Assembly (NCBI GenBank): GCA_035502855.1
Contig: DATJTX010000001.1
Coordinates: 1-63,863 of the forward strand
Reading direction: 5' to 3'
Source: Candidatus Baltobacteraceae bacterium
GTDB lineage: Bacteria > Vulcanimicrobiota > Vulcanimicrobiia > Vulcanimicrobiales > Vulcanimicrobiaceae
DNA: 63,863 nucleotides
Positions 15,725 to 23,571 of the stretch are shown one piece after another. The first letter of the stretch is position 1; each line of letters starts with the position of its first letter. A model generated the notes under the pieces. It saw nothing but the letters and a program-made list of their open reading frames with translations. It had not been told where the DNA came from and ran no database searches. The position numbers and the translations under genes were made by a program.

Positions 15725-16366
15725 CTAGTTCTTAGCGATGACCCGGATTGGGGCGGCGTTCTCGTTCACCAACTCGGGGAAACGCGCGCGCAGCGCGCGC
15801 AGTTTCGGCAGGTCGTTGTAGACGATATAGTCGTTGTCCGGATTGTGGACGAGGAAATCCTGATGGTAGGCTTCGGCCGGATAGAAGCCGCGTAGCGGAG
15901 CCACGATCGTCACGATCGGGTCGGGAAAAACGTGTCGCTTCTCGAGCGAGGCGATCGCGAGCGTTGCCTGCGCCTGCTGCTGCGGGGTCGTGAAGAAGAT
16001 CTCGGAGCGATATTGCGTGCCGTCGTCGGGGCCCTGACGGTTGAGTTCGGTGGGATCGTGCGCGACCAGGAAATAGACCGCGAGCAGTTGGTCGAAGGAA
16101 ATTTTCGACGGATCGTAGGTGACGTCGACCGACTCGGCGTGGCCGGTCGTTCCGGTCGAGACCATATCGTAGTGCGCCGTGTCGGCGGCACCACCCGAGA
16201 AGCCGGCGACAACGCGCGTCACTCCCCGCAGCGATTCGAACACGGCTTGCATACCCCAAAAGCATCCGCCCGCCAAGACGACGTGCTGGGTGGCCGCGGG
16301 CGCCGGCGTGGTTGCGGCGACGAAGAGCGTCAGTGTCGCCAGCGTCAAGGCACGAAAACGATTCAT
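15725..16366 (-). CDS. msrA: Exported peptide methionine sulfoxide reductase A
   Basis: 213 residues. A signal peptide (MNRFRALTLATLTLFVAATTPAPA) indicates periplasmic location. The catalytic Cys is in LAGGCFWGMQAVFE, followed by GVTRVVAGFSGG and the typical HAESVDVTYDPSKISFDQLL. It reduces methionine-S-sulfoxide in oxidised proteins. The C-terminal tail lacks a clear resolving Cys motif. Only 21 nt separate its start from the divergent gene at 16388. Confidence 0.93.
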   Translation of the reverse strand: MNRFRALTLATLTLFVAATTPAPAATQHVVLAGGCFWGMQAVFESLRGVTRVVAGFSGGAADTAHYDMVSTGTTGHAESVDVTYDPSKISFDQLLAVYFLVAHDPTELNRQGPDDGTQYRSEIFFTTPQQQAQATLAIASLEKRHVFPDPIVTIVAPLRGFYPAEAYHQDFLVHNPDNDYIVYNDLPKLRALRARFPELVNENAAPIRVIAKN

Positions 16367-16387
16367 ATATGGAGAACGCTTCGCGCC

Positions 16388-17308
16388 ATGGCCCGGATCA
16401 CTTCCCAGATATTCTCGAAAGGCGCGCCGTTCGTGCTTGCGGCGCTGGCGTTCGCTAGCGTTGCGCTCACGGGCAAGGCACCGGCCGCCGTGGCGGCGGC
16501 GAAACCGGAGACGGCGGCGGCAGCGGCGCCGACACCGCTCCCGTCACCCGACGATCTGCTCGCGGACATCCGCGATAGGTTTCGCTCGCACCGGCCTCCG
16601 CCGCCGTATGAAACCTACGAGATCATTCGCAAGCAATCGACCAATTACGGCTATCCCGACTACGCCAACAGTTATACCGACTTCGTCTGGTACCGCTCGC
16701 AGGATCATGATGCGTTGCGACGGCGGATCAGCGAGCTTGGCGACGTCGGGCCGATGACCTTCGACCGCCCGATCTTCAACGCCGCGACCGATCCGGGACC
16801 GCCGACGGCCGACGTCTTCGAACCGGCTCCGCTGCACACGTATCCGCCCTCGTTCGTCCCGACGCCGGAGGCATCGCAGCCGCCGATCATCGTCACCGTG
16901 AAGGTTCATGCGGAATTCGACTATCGCGTGACGAGCGTGCAGCGGGAGGGCGACGAGCTGCACCTCACCTTGGTGCCGCGCCGCGACCCGCAGCGCAATC
17001 GCCTACGCGAACTCTGGGTCGACGCGAAAACGCTCGAGCTGCGTAAGCTCGTCGCGACCGATACGCTTTTCGTCGAGGGAGGGCCGGAGTATCCGGTGCT
17101 CTTTACCATCGATTTCACGATGTACGAGGGCATTCCGATCATCACCCACATCCACGGCGTGGTCTACGGCGGCTACGACGGTGACGGAAAGATCGTCGAT
17201 TACGACTACAAAGATTTGGTCTTCCCGGCAAGCCTTCCGGCGTGGTATTTCAACGCGCGCGAATACGCGCAGCATTTGAGTGAGGCGCCGGACCCGCCCG
17301 GATACTAG
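16388..17308 (+). CDS. Secreted protein of unknown function
   Basis: 306 residues from ATG 16388, the only sensible start after the divergent msrA. A signal peptide spans about residues 10-35 (FVLAALAFASVALTG, then Ala-rich). The mature part has an N-terminal helix (DDLLADIRDRFRSH), a Tyr-rich middle and a beta-rich C-terminal half (VHAEFDYRVTSVQREGDELHLTLVPRRD, LWVDAKTLELRKLVATDTL), which resembles LolA/LppX-type lipoprotein carrier folds in strand pattern. Function unknown. Confidence 0.6.
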   Translation: MARITSQIFSKGAPFVLAALAFASVALTGKAPAAVAAAKPETAAAAAPTPLPSPDDLLADIRDRFRSHRPPPPYETYEIIRKQSTNYGYPDYANSYTDFVWYRSQDHDALRRRISELGDVGPMTFDRPIFNAATDPGPPTADVFEPAPLHTYPPSFVPTPEASQPPIIVTVKVHAEFDYRVTSVQREGDELHLTLVPRRDPQRNRLRELWVDAKTLELRKLVATDTLFVEGGPEYPVLFTIDFTMYEGIPIITHIHGVVYGGYDGDGKIVDYDYKDLVFPASLPAWYFNAREYAQHLSEAPDPPGY

Positions 17309-17314
17309 GGAGAT

Positions 17315-18835
17315 TCATTCGGTTTCTTTGCGCGCGTCGAGGGCCCGGATCGCGTCTTCGAGCAGCGCCCGTACCGCTTTGGGATCTTCGATCCCGTCGA
17401 CGTCGAGATAGAACTCGAGGCCGCCGCCGCGTTCGCTAAAGACCGTCGCAGCCGCGGGCCCGTCGATGTACCCCTCGATGACGTACGGGATGACCTCGCG
17501 CGAAATGCCTTTGACGCGGATCGGAGCCAGCGCGTGCGCGTGCACGGCTCCGCGAACGAGCGCGTAGGTCTCGTAGCTGACGACGATCGTGCCGGGTTCC
17601 GCGATGGACTCCAGACGTGCGGCAAGGTTTGCTTCGGCGCCGATGATCGTATAATCCATGCGTTCCAGCGATCCGAAATTTCCGACGCTGCAGTAGCCGG
17701 TGTTGATGCCCATGCGAACGCGGAACGGATCTTCGATCCCTTGGCTGCGCCAGCGCGCGTTCAATTCGGTCAAGCGCGCCTGCATCGCGATCGCCATAAA
17801 GACGCAGGCGAGCGCGTCTTCGGACTCGCCGCGGCTCTCCGGATCGCCAAAGAAAACCAAAATCGCGTCGCCCACGAATTTGTCGATCGTTCCGCCGTAC
17901 CCGAGCGCGATCGCGGACATCTCCGTGAAATACTCGTTGAGCAGCGCGGTGAGCGTCTCGGGCTGCAGCCGCTCGCTGGTCGACGTGAAATCCTTGATAT
18001 CGGAGAAGAAGATCGTGAGCTTCTTGCGCGTGGTCGCGATCTCGGTGCCGGTGCGCCCGCTGAAGATACTCTGGTAGATCTGCGGTGAGATGTACTTCGA
18101 GATCTTCTGGGAGATCGAGGAGACGAAGGCGTATGCCGCTCGCGTTTCACGCGATTGCCGGCGCTGGAGTGCGATCGCTCCGAAGCCGATGATCGCGAGA
18201 AAAACGAAATAGAGCAGGAGATAGCGGAAACCGCTCACGTTGTAGGCCGCGCGCTCGGTGACGATCAGCTCCTGAATTCCGCCGACCTGACCGACGCTCC
18301 AATCGCGCTTCGGGCTATCGGGGCTGGCGTTGTGACACGCGACGCATCCGGCCTCCATCATGATCGGCGTGGCGTAGCTCACCTGCGAGGTCATGCCGTT
18401 CCACGCAACGTTCGTCAGCGTTTGACGGGGGTTGCGCTCGAGCGAGGCAAGCGCCGCCTCTTCGAACGCGTCGAACGGATGCGCCGCGGTCCCGCGGAAC
18501 GGGTAGTGCGAGATGAAACGGTAGCGGTAGGTCGCCTGGCCGTTGCCGATCACGTGGGCGAGTTCGAGCGAGAACTTCGATGGTATCGGGATGCCGCCGG
18601 GATGCTCGAGGTAGTGCGCGGTGACGAACGCATGGCCGTCGGCCGCGAGCACGCGGTCGACGACGTTGCTGGCATAGAAGTCGCGGATGCCGCTGATCAC
18701 GGTCGAGAGGTTCGTCGCCTGCCGCTCGAGCGATGAGCTCGTGAGGTCCCGCAAATCGAGCCAAACCGCGAAAGGGAGACCGATCAGGACCATGGCCACG
18801 AGTAGCGCCATCAGGGCGGGAAGCGCACGCCCCAT
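17315..18835 (-). CDS. Membrane-bound heme-sensing (DUF3365) class III nucleotide cyclase
   Basis: 506 residues from ATG 18835, with GAAGGAG 9 nt upstream. TM1 (about 5-25) and TM2 (about 205-225) frame a periplasmic DUF3365/Tll0287-like domain whose CVACH motif should bind c-type heme. The cytoplasmic cyclase domain has both metal Asp residues (FFSDIKDFT and DKFVGDAILVFF) and IIGAEANLAARLE near the C-terminal side, where GDxVN is usual, so nucleotide specificity is uncertain. It probably makes cAMP or cGMP in response to redox state or a small ligand. Divergent from the second cyclase. Confidence 0.88.
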   Translation of the reverse strand: MGRALPALMALLVAMVLIGLPFAVWLDLRDLTSSSLERQATNLSTVISGIRDFYASNVVDRVLAADGHAFVTAHYLEHPGGIPIPSKFSLELAHVIGNGQATYRYRFISHYPFRGTAAHPFDAFEEAALASLERNPRQTLTNVAWNGMTSQVSYATPIMMEAGCVACHNASPDSPKRDWSVGQVGGIQELIVTERAAYNVSGFRYLLLYFVFLAIIGFGAIALQRRQSRETRAAYAFVSSISQKISKYISPQIYQSIFSGRTGTEIATTRKKLTIFFSDIKDFTSTSERLQPETLTALLNEYFTEMSAIALGYGGTIDKFVGDAILVFFGDPESRGESEDALACVFMAIAMQARLTELNARWRSQGIEDPFRVRMGINTGYCSVGNFGSLERMDYTIIGAEANLAARLESIAEPGTIVVSYETYALVRGAVHAHALAPIRVKGISREVIPYVIEGYIDGPAAATVFSERGGGLEFYLDVDGIEDPKAVRALLEDAIRALDARKETE

Positions 18836-18881
18836 CCGGCCCGGCTCCTTCAGAATTGTAAAGCTCCTGTAAGCAGGCACC

Positions 18882-18890
18882 TGGTATATT
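18882..18890 (+). promoter_or_regulatory. Extended -10 promoter element for the pseudo-receiver cyclase
   Basis: TGGTATATT is an extended -10 (TGn plus TATATT). No good -35 lies 17 bp upstream. Transcription would start near 18897, 64 nt before the GTG start at 18961. Confidence 0.4.
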
Positions 18891-18960
18891 GGTATGGGTC
18901 CAAAACGACGAGGGAAAGCTTCTTCGTTGTCAGCGAACCTACGACCCCGGAGGTGTAGGG

Positions 18961-20280
18961 GTGCAGTCGGCACGGATTCTTCGCGTGGGCGGCAGCGCCG
19001 GCGACAATCAAACGTTGGAGGGGCTGCTGCGCGGCGCAGGTCAATCCGACGTTCGTTTCAGCGGCGTGGCTGAAGCGCTGGACGCGATTGCGTCTCGGAG
19101 CGTCGATCTCTTGCTGCTCGATTTGATGCAGCCGAGCAACGACGTGTTCAACTTGCTTCGCGCCGCACAGCCGGCCAACGGCAAAACCAGCCGTGTGCCC
19201 GTCATCGTGACCGCGCCCACCACGGCGAACGACCGCGTTCAAGCTTGTCTCCAGCGCGGCGCCGAAGATTACGTCGTCACGCCGTTCGATGCAAACAACG
19301 CGCTCGTCCTCACCCGCCGGATCGAGCTCTGCCTGCATCGTAAACACTTGCGTGAGTTCACCATTCGGTTGCGCGCCGCAAAATCCGACGACAACGCGGT
19401 AATGGAACTCTACTCGAGCGCATCGAACAAATTCGTCCCTCGCGAGTTCCTCGAGCATCTGAACCGCAAAACGATCACGGACGTCCGGTTAGGCGATCAC
19501 GTGCAGCGTGAGATGGCCGTATTCTTCTCCGATATCCGCGACTTCACGCGGCTTTCGGAAGGCATGACGCCGCAGGAGAATTTCAACTTTCTCAATTCTT
19601 ACCTCAAGCGGGCGACGCCGATCATTCGTTCCAATCACGGATTCATCGACAAATATATCGGCGATGCGATCATGGCGCTGTTCCCCCGCGAGCCGATCGA
19701 CGCGCTGCGGACCGGCGTGGAGCTGCAGCGGGCGTTGGTCAAATATAACCAGGGGCGCAAGATCGCCGGCTACGAGCCGGTTCGCATCGGCATCGGGCTC
19801 CACAGCGGCGAGCTGATCCTGGGTACGATCGGCGAGGAAGAGCGCATGCAGACGACGGTTATCGCCGACGCCGTGAACGTCGCGGCGCGAATCGAGGGGC
19901 TCACGAAGGTCTTCGGGGTTTCGCTGCTGCTGGGTAAATCGATCGTCGACAGACTTCCGCCGGATCACGGATTCCATTTACGCCATCTGGGCGCGGTGAG
20001 GGCGAAAGGCAAGATGCGCAGCGTCGAGATCTACGAGTGCTTCGACAACGACCCGCCCGAGCTTATGCAGCACAAGATCAACACCGCGGATCTGTTTGGC
20101 AACGCGATCAACCAATTCCGTGAGGCGTTATTTCTGAGCGCCGGCAACGCGTTCGCGCGCGTTTCGCAAATGAACGCGCAGGATACGGTGGCGGCGCACT
20201 ACCGGGATAGCTGCTCGCTTGCTGTCCTGAAAGGCGGCGGTCCCGCTTGGGACGGTGCGGAACGGATCGAAACGAAGTAG
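18961..20280 (+). CDS. Pseudo-receiver class III adenylate/guanylate cyclase
   Basis: 439 residues from GTG 18961, with GGAGG 7 nt upstream. Residues 1-125 resemble a response-regulator receiver: VDLLLLDLMQP holds the phosphoacceptor-like Asp and VPVIVTAPTT the Thr strand. The N-terminal acidic pair is missing and the conserved Lys is replaced (DYVVTPFDAN), so phosphorylation is doubtful. A linker helix is followed by the cyclase domain (about 180-350) with metal ligands in VFFSDIRDFT and DKYIGDAIMALFP, and ADAVNVAARIEG. The last 80 residues are a helical tail. Divergent from the heme-linked cyclase. Confidence 0.86.
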   Translation: MQSARILRVGGSAGDNQTLEGLLRGAGQSDVRFSGVAEALDAIASRSVDLLLLDLMQPSNDVFNLLRAAQPANGKTSRVPVIVTAPTTANDRVQACLQRGAEDYVVTPFDANNALVLTRRIELCLHRKHLREFTIRLRAAKSDDNAVMELYSSASNKFVPREFLEHLNRKTITDVRLGDHVQREMAVFFSDIRDFTRLSEGMTPQENFNFLNSYLKRATPIIRSNHGFIDKYIGDAIMALFPREPIDALRTGVELQRALVKYNQGRKIAGYEPVRIGIGLHSGELILGTIGEEERMQTTVIADAVNVAARIEGLTKVFGVSLLLGKSIVDRLPPDHGFHLRHLGAVRAKGKMRSVEIYECFDNDPPELMQHKINTADLFGNAINQFREALFLSAGNAFARVSQMNAQDTVAAHYRDSCSLAVLKGGGPAWDGAERIETK

Positions 20281-20393
20281 ATCAACTCGTTCTCAAAGTT
20301 TAGGATCAGATTAGAGGTCGTCGCAGCCGGAATTTTGTGAAAGGTCTGTGGCGTTGACGCGAGGCATTTCCACTGGCACAGAGGGCCCCTACC

Positions 20394-22028
20394 ATGATCC
20401 ACTCGTCGATTAAGCGAGCGCCGTTTGCGCTCATTTTATCCGCCACGCTGGCGGCAGCTTATGTGGGTGCAATACCCGCATACGCGCAAGATTACGGGCA
20501 ATACGACGCCGAAGCAGGCGCAAACGCGCCGCCGGTTGCGCGCCTGGCCATTGTCGAAGGACAGGTCGCTCTCAAGCACGGCGATCGAGGCGATCAAGCG
20601 ACCGCCATTGCCAACGCGCCGATCGAAGCCGGCGATTATATTACGACGGGCGACGACGGGCGCGCCGAGGTTCAACTCGACGCCGATACGATCATTCGGG
20701 CCGGCGCCGATACGCAGCTGCGGTTCACCCAGCTCGACGATTCCGGCGAAACCGCGCAGATCGCACAGGGCACGATTCAATTGCGCGTTTTCGCGACCGG
20801 TCAATCAAACGTGCAAGTGCAAACGCCTTCGGTGAACGTGGAGCCGTCGGAAGCGGGCGCATACCTGATTACGGTTACCGCAGACGGTACGACGCAGCTG
20901 ACCGCCCGCAGCGGTAGCCTCGCCGTCACGACGCCGCAGGGGTCACAAGAAGTCGATCCGGGTCAAACGATGGTGGTGGCCGGTAGCGCGACGAATCCGC
21001 GCTATCAGTATATCGGCGAGGTCGCGCAGACGGACCTCGAGCAGTGGGGGGACACGCGCGATCAGCAGATCGCCGCGGCTGAGAGCACGCAGTCGCAATA
21101 CGTCGGCGATGACATGGTCGGAAGCTCGGACCTGAGCCAGTACGGTCAGTGGGTCGACATTCCGGGTTACGGCGATGCCTGGGTGCCAAACGGAGTCGCT
21201 CCGGATTGGACGCCGTACAGCGCGGGTAGCTGGGTTTCGTTGAACTATTACGGCCCCACATGGGTCGGCGCCGAACCCTGGGGTTGGGCGCCGTATCACT
21301 ACGGCCGCTGGTTCTATGCGCCGACGGTCGGCTGGGCGTGGTCGCCCGGGCCGCCCTACGCGCGTGCGGTGTGGTCGCCCGCGCTGGTGGCGTTCTTCGG
21401 CTTCGGCGGAGGCACGCACATCGGGATCGGCTTCGGCAACGTGGGTTGGGTCCCGCTCGCGCCCGGTGAGTTCTATCGCCCGTGGTGGGGACGCGGCGCG
21501 AGCCTTTCGTTCGGCCTCGATTTCACCCGCTACCGCAACTACGCGCACGGATACAGCAGCGTCTCGTATGCGGCATGGCAGCACGGATCGCCCGGCGGCG
21601 TGCGCCCGAGCTACTCCGGTCGCGGGGGAAGTCCGGGTTGGCAGCGCTTCGGCGGCGGCGGCGTGTCGCAGTACGCGCGCCCGGCCGCGTCCGCCGGCGG
21701 CTGGCAGCGCTTCGGGGGCGTGTCCTCATACGCTCGGCCGTCATACGCTCGGCAGTCGTACGCGCGGCCATCGTACGCGCGGCCATCGTATGCCCGCGCG
21801 TCGTACCAGCAGCGCGCTTACCAGGGCTCGTACCAACGGCAATACGCGCAGCGTTCGTACGCGCCGCGTTCGTACGCTCAACGTTCCTATCAACCGTCGT
21901 ATCAACGCCAATACGCGGCGCAGCGTCAGTACGCGCCGCAATATCGCGCGCAAGGTGCCTATCGGAGTGGGCCTTCGCGCTCGAGTACCTACCGCGGAAG
22001 CCGTCCAGGTGGACGAGGGAGACCATAA
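20394..22028 (+). CDS. FecR-domain/DUF6600 secreted protein with SYARP repeat tail
   Basis: 544 residues. Signal peptide about 1-31 (cleavage near AYAQD). Residues about 45-190 form a FecR-like beta domain (GQVALKHGDRG, AGDYITTGDDGRAEVQLDADT). The middle has the Trp/Tyr-rich repeats of DUF6600 (QWVDIPGYGDAWVPNG, PTWVGAEPWGWAPYHYGRW). The C-terminal 130 residues are low complexity with SYARP/YQRQY repeats ending GRPGGRGRP. Likely an exported surface or envelope protein; FecR here does not imply sigma-factor control because no ECF gene is adjacent. Confidence 0.8.
   Translation: MIHSSIKRAPFALILSATLAAAYVGAIPAYAQDYGQYDAEAGANAPPVARLAIVEGQVALKHGDRGDQATAIANAPIEAGDYITTGDDGRAEVQLDADTIIRAGADTQLRFTQLDDSGETAQIAQGTIQLRVFATGQSNVQVQTPSVNVEPSEAGAYLITVTADGTTQLTARSGSLAVTTPQGSQEVDPGQTMVVAGSATNPRYQYIGEVAQTDLEQWGDTRDQQIAAAESTQSQYVGDDMVGSSDLSQYGQWVDIPGYGDAWVPNGVAPDWTPYSAGSWVSLNYYGPTWVGAEPWGWAPYHYGRWFYAPTVGWAWSPGPPYARAVWSPALVAFFGFGGGTHIGIGFGNVGWVPLAPGEFYRPWWGRGASLSFGLDFTRYRNYAHGYSSVSYAAWQHGSPGGVRPSYSGRGGSPGWQRFGGGGVSQYARPAASAGGWQRFGGVSSYARPSYARQSYARPSYARPSYARASYQQRAYQGSYQRQYAQRSYAPRSYAQRSYQPSYQRQYAAQRQYAPQYRAQGAYRSGPSRSSTYRGSRPGGRGRP
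21723..21960 (+). repeat. Coding low-complexity repeat (SYARP / SYQRQYA units)
   Basis: Short units of 15 to 18 nt encoding SYARP, then variants SYAQR, SYAPR and YQRQY, are repeated about 14 times. The DNA units (TCGTACGCGCGGCCA-like) are similar but not identical. They probably arose by slippage and may vary in number between strains. Confidence 0.7.
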
Positions 22029-22048
22029 GCACCACTTATAACGCACGG

Positions 22049-22078
22049 GGCGCCGTCTTTTAGAGACGGCGCCTCTTT
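22049..22078 (+). terminator. Rho-independent terminator after the FecR-domain gene
   Basis: A perfect 10-bp stem (22049-22058 GGCGCCGTCT with 22064-22073 AGACGGCGCC) with a 5-nt loop is followed by TCTTT. It lies 20 nt after the stop codon and before the start of the next gene at 22101. Confidence 0.75.
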
Positions 22079-22100
22079 CCACACAACTGAGGGCACCCAT

Positions 22101-22622
22101 ATGCGCACCTTGATCGGCCTGTTGGCCGTCATGCTCTTCGCCGGCGTTCCGTTTGTAGCGCCGGCTGCTTCCAATTCCGGACCTGCCCCCGCCGATGAAT
22201 ACTTTGGACCGCATCACCAGAGCATTCTCGAGATTCGCAATCGGCTCGATAACATGGACAGCAAGACCGATCGCGAGCTCATCGACAGCAACGCGGTCGT
22301 CGAACTGGACGACGTCGCGGCATCGATCAGCGACTGGCACCAACAATATCCGAACGATCCGTGGCTGCCGCGCATGTACGCTCGCTTGCTGCGCGATTAT
22401 CATCGGGCCGGCGCCGCTTCGAGCCCTCGCGCAGTCGCGATGCTCGACGAAATGAAGAACGCCTATCCCGACGCACCGGAGACCAGCGACACGGTGGCGA
22501 TGATCTACGGCGGCGGACCGGGCGTCACGTTCGCTTCGATCCCGCCGCCGCAGCCGATGGACGCGTGGGCGCGGTTCGACGCGATGCGCTCGGGAACGTC
22601 GCCGGGCGACGGCGGTCCTTAA
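22101..22622 (+). CDS. Secreted alpha-helical protein of unknown function
   Basis: 173 residues with a signal peptide (MRTLIGLLAVMLFAGVPFVAPAAS). The mature part is mainly helical: an acidic helix (ILEIRNRLDNMDSKTDRELIDSNAVVELDDV), then a TPR-like segment (WHQQYPNDPWLPRMYARLLRDYHRAG, RAVAMLDEMKNAYPDAPETSD). The end is Gly/Pro-rich. No family recognised. It is separated from the FecR-domain gene by a terminator, so it probably has its own promoter. Confidence 0.6.
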   Translation: MRTLIGLLAVMLFAGVPFVAPAASNSGPAPADEYFGPHHQSILEIRNRLDNMDSKTDRELIDSNAVVELDDVAASISDWHQQYPNDPWLPRMYARLLRDYHRAGAASSPRAVAMLDEMKNAYPDAPETSDTVAMIYGGGPGVTFASIPPPQPMDAWARFDAMRSGTSPGDGGP

Positions 22623-22626
22623 GCGG

Positions 22627-23568
22627 CTAGCTTTGGGGGAGCGCGCCGCGTAAGGCGGACGCGGCCGCTCCCAAGGCGCGTCGTGCTTCGGGCACGATGC
22701 GCGGGAAATTCACGAAACCGTGTGCGAGGGTCGGGCGCACGTCGTAGACGACCGGAACGCCGGCGCTGCGTAAGCGGTCCGCGTAGTAGCGGCCCTCGTC
22801 GACGAGCGCGTCGTAGCCGGCGGCCAGGAGATAGGTCGGCGGCAACAGCCCTGGATCGGGTGCGTCGATCTGTCGCAGCCAGGGGTTCGACGCGTCTGCC
22901 TTCGAGCGAAAGAAGTTCTGCATAAACCACGTGCGCAGCTGCGGCGTCAGCATCGCCCCTTTGTCGAATGCGCGTCGCGAGGGAAAGCGTTCGGTCGCGT
23001 CGAGCGGTGGATAGATCAGCAGTTGATAAGCTGGGCGCGCGAGCCCGCCGGCGACCGCGAACGCGCTCAGCGTTGCGGCAATCCCGCCGCCGGCGGAATC
23101 ACCGCCCACCGCGATGCGCCGCGGGTCCAGCCCGAGAGCCGGCGCTTCGCGTTGCAGCCACCCCAGCGCGTCGAAACCGTCCTCGAACGCGACTGGAAAG
23201 CGATGCTCCGGACCCAGACGATATTCAACCGAGATCACGGCGAGTCGGGCGGCATGCGCGAAATAGCGCGTGAGGTGATCGTAGCTCGGAACGTCGCCGA
23301 TGACCCAACCGCCGCCGTGGAAGAAGAGCAGCACGGACGAGGGCGTCGCAAGACCGTCGGGACGGTGCAGGTGCGCGCTGAGCCTGGCGCCGTCTCGTGC
23401 CGGAAACGTCAGCACGCTGGTTTGAACCTGCGCGACCGGCGGCATGCCGAAACGGCGGTTGAGTTCAGCGTAGCCTGCCCGCACTTGCGCGACGCTCGCT
23501 CCCGGACGAAATTGCCGGCCCCGCGCAACGGTGATCCAGTGCAGTAGCGTGATACGCCAGTCAAGCAT
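22627..23568 (-). CDS. Alpha/beta hydrolase fold-3 esterase/lipase (HSL family)
   Basis: 313 residues. The hormone-sensitive lipase signature is present: oxyanion motif FFHGGGW near residue 85, nucleophile in VGGDSAGGGIAA, acid probably in LAAGYDALVDEG and His near LAHGFVNFP. Typical substrates are short acyl esters. No signal peptide, so cytoplasmic. It follows the S9 peptidase gene with a 3-nt gap, so the two form an operon. Confidence 0.9.
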   Translation of the reverse strand: MLDWRITLLHWITVARGRQFRPGASVAQVRAGYAELNRRFGMPPVAQVQTSVLTFPARDGARLSAHLHRPDGLATPSSVLLFFHGGGWVIGDVPSYDHLTRYFAHAARLAVISVEYRLGPEHRFPVAFEDGFDALGWLQREAPALGLDPRRIAVGGDSAGGGIAATLSAFAVAGGLARPAYQLLIYPPLDATERFPSRRAFDKGAMLTPQLRTWFMQNFFRSKADASNPWLRQIDAPDPGLLPPTYLLAAGYDALVDEGRYYADRLRSAGVPVVYDVRPTLAHGFVNFPRIVPEARRALGAAASALRGALPQS

Positions 23569-23571
23569 GAT

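Noticed and set aside
21723-21960. Possible CRISPR-like array
   Set aside because: The repeats are short coding units without unique spacers and with high reading-frame conservation; no cas genes are present.
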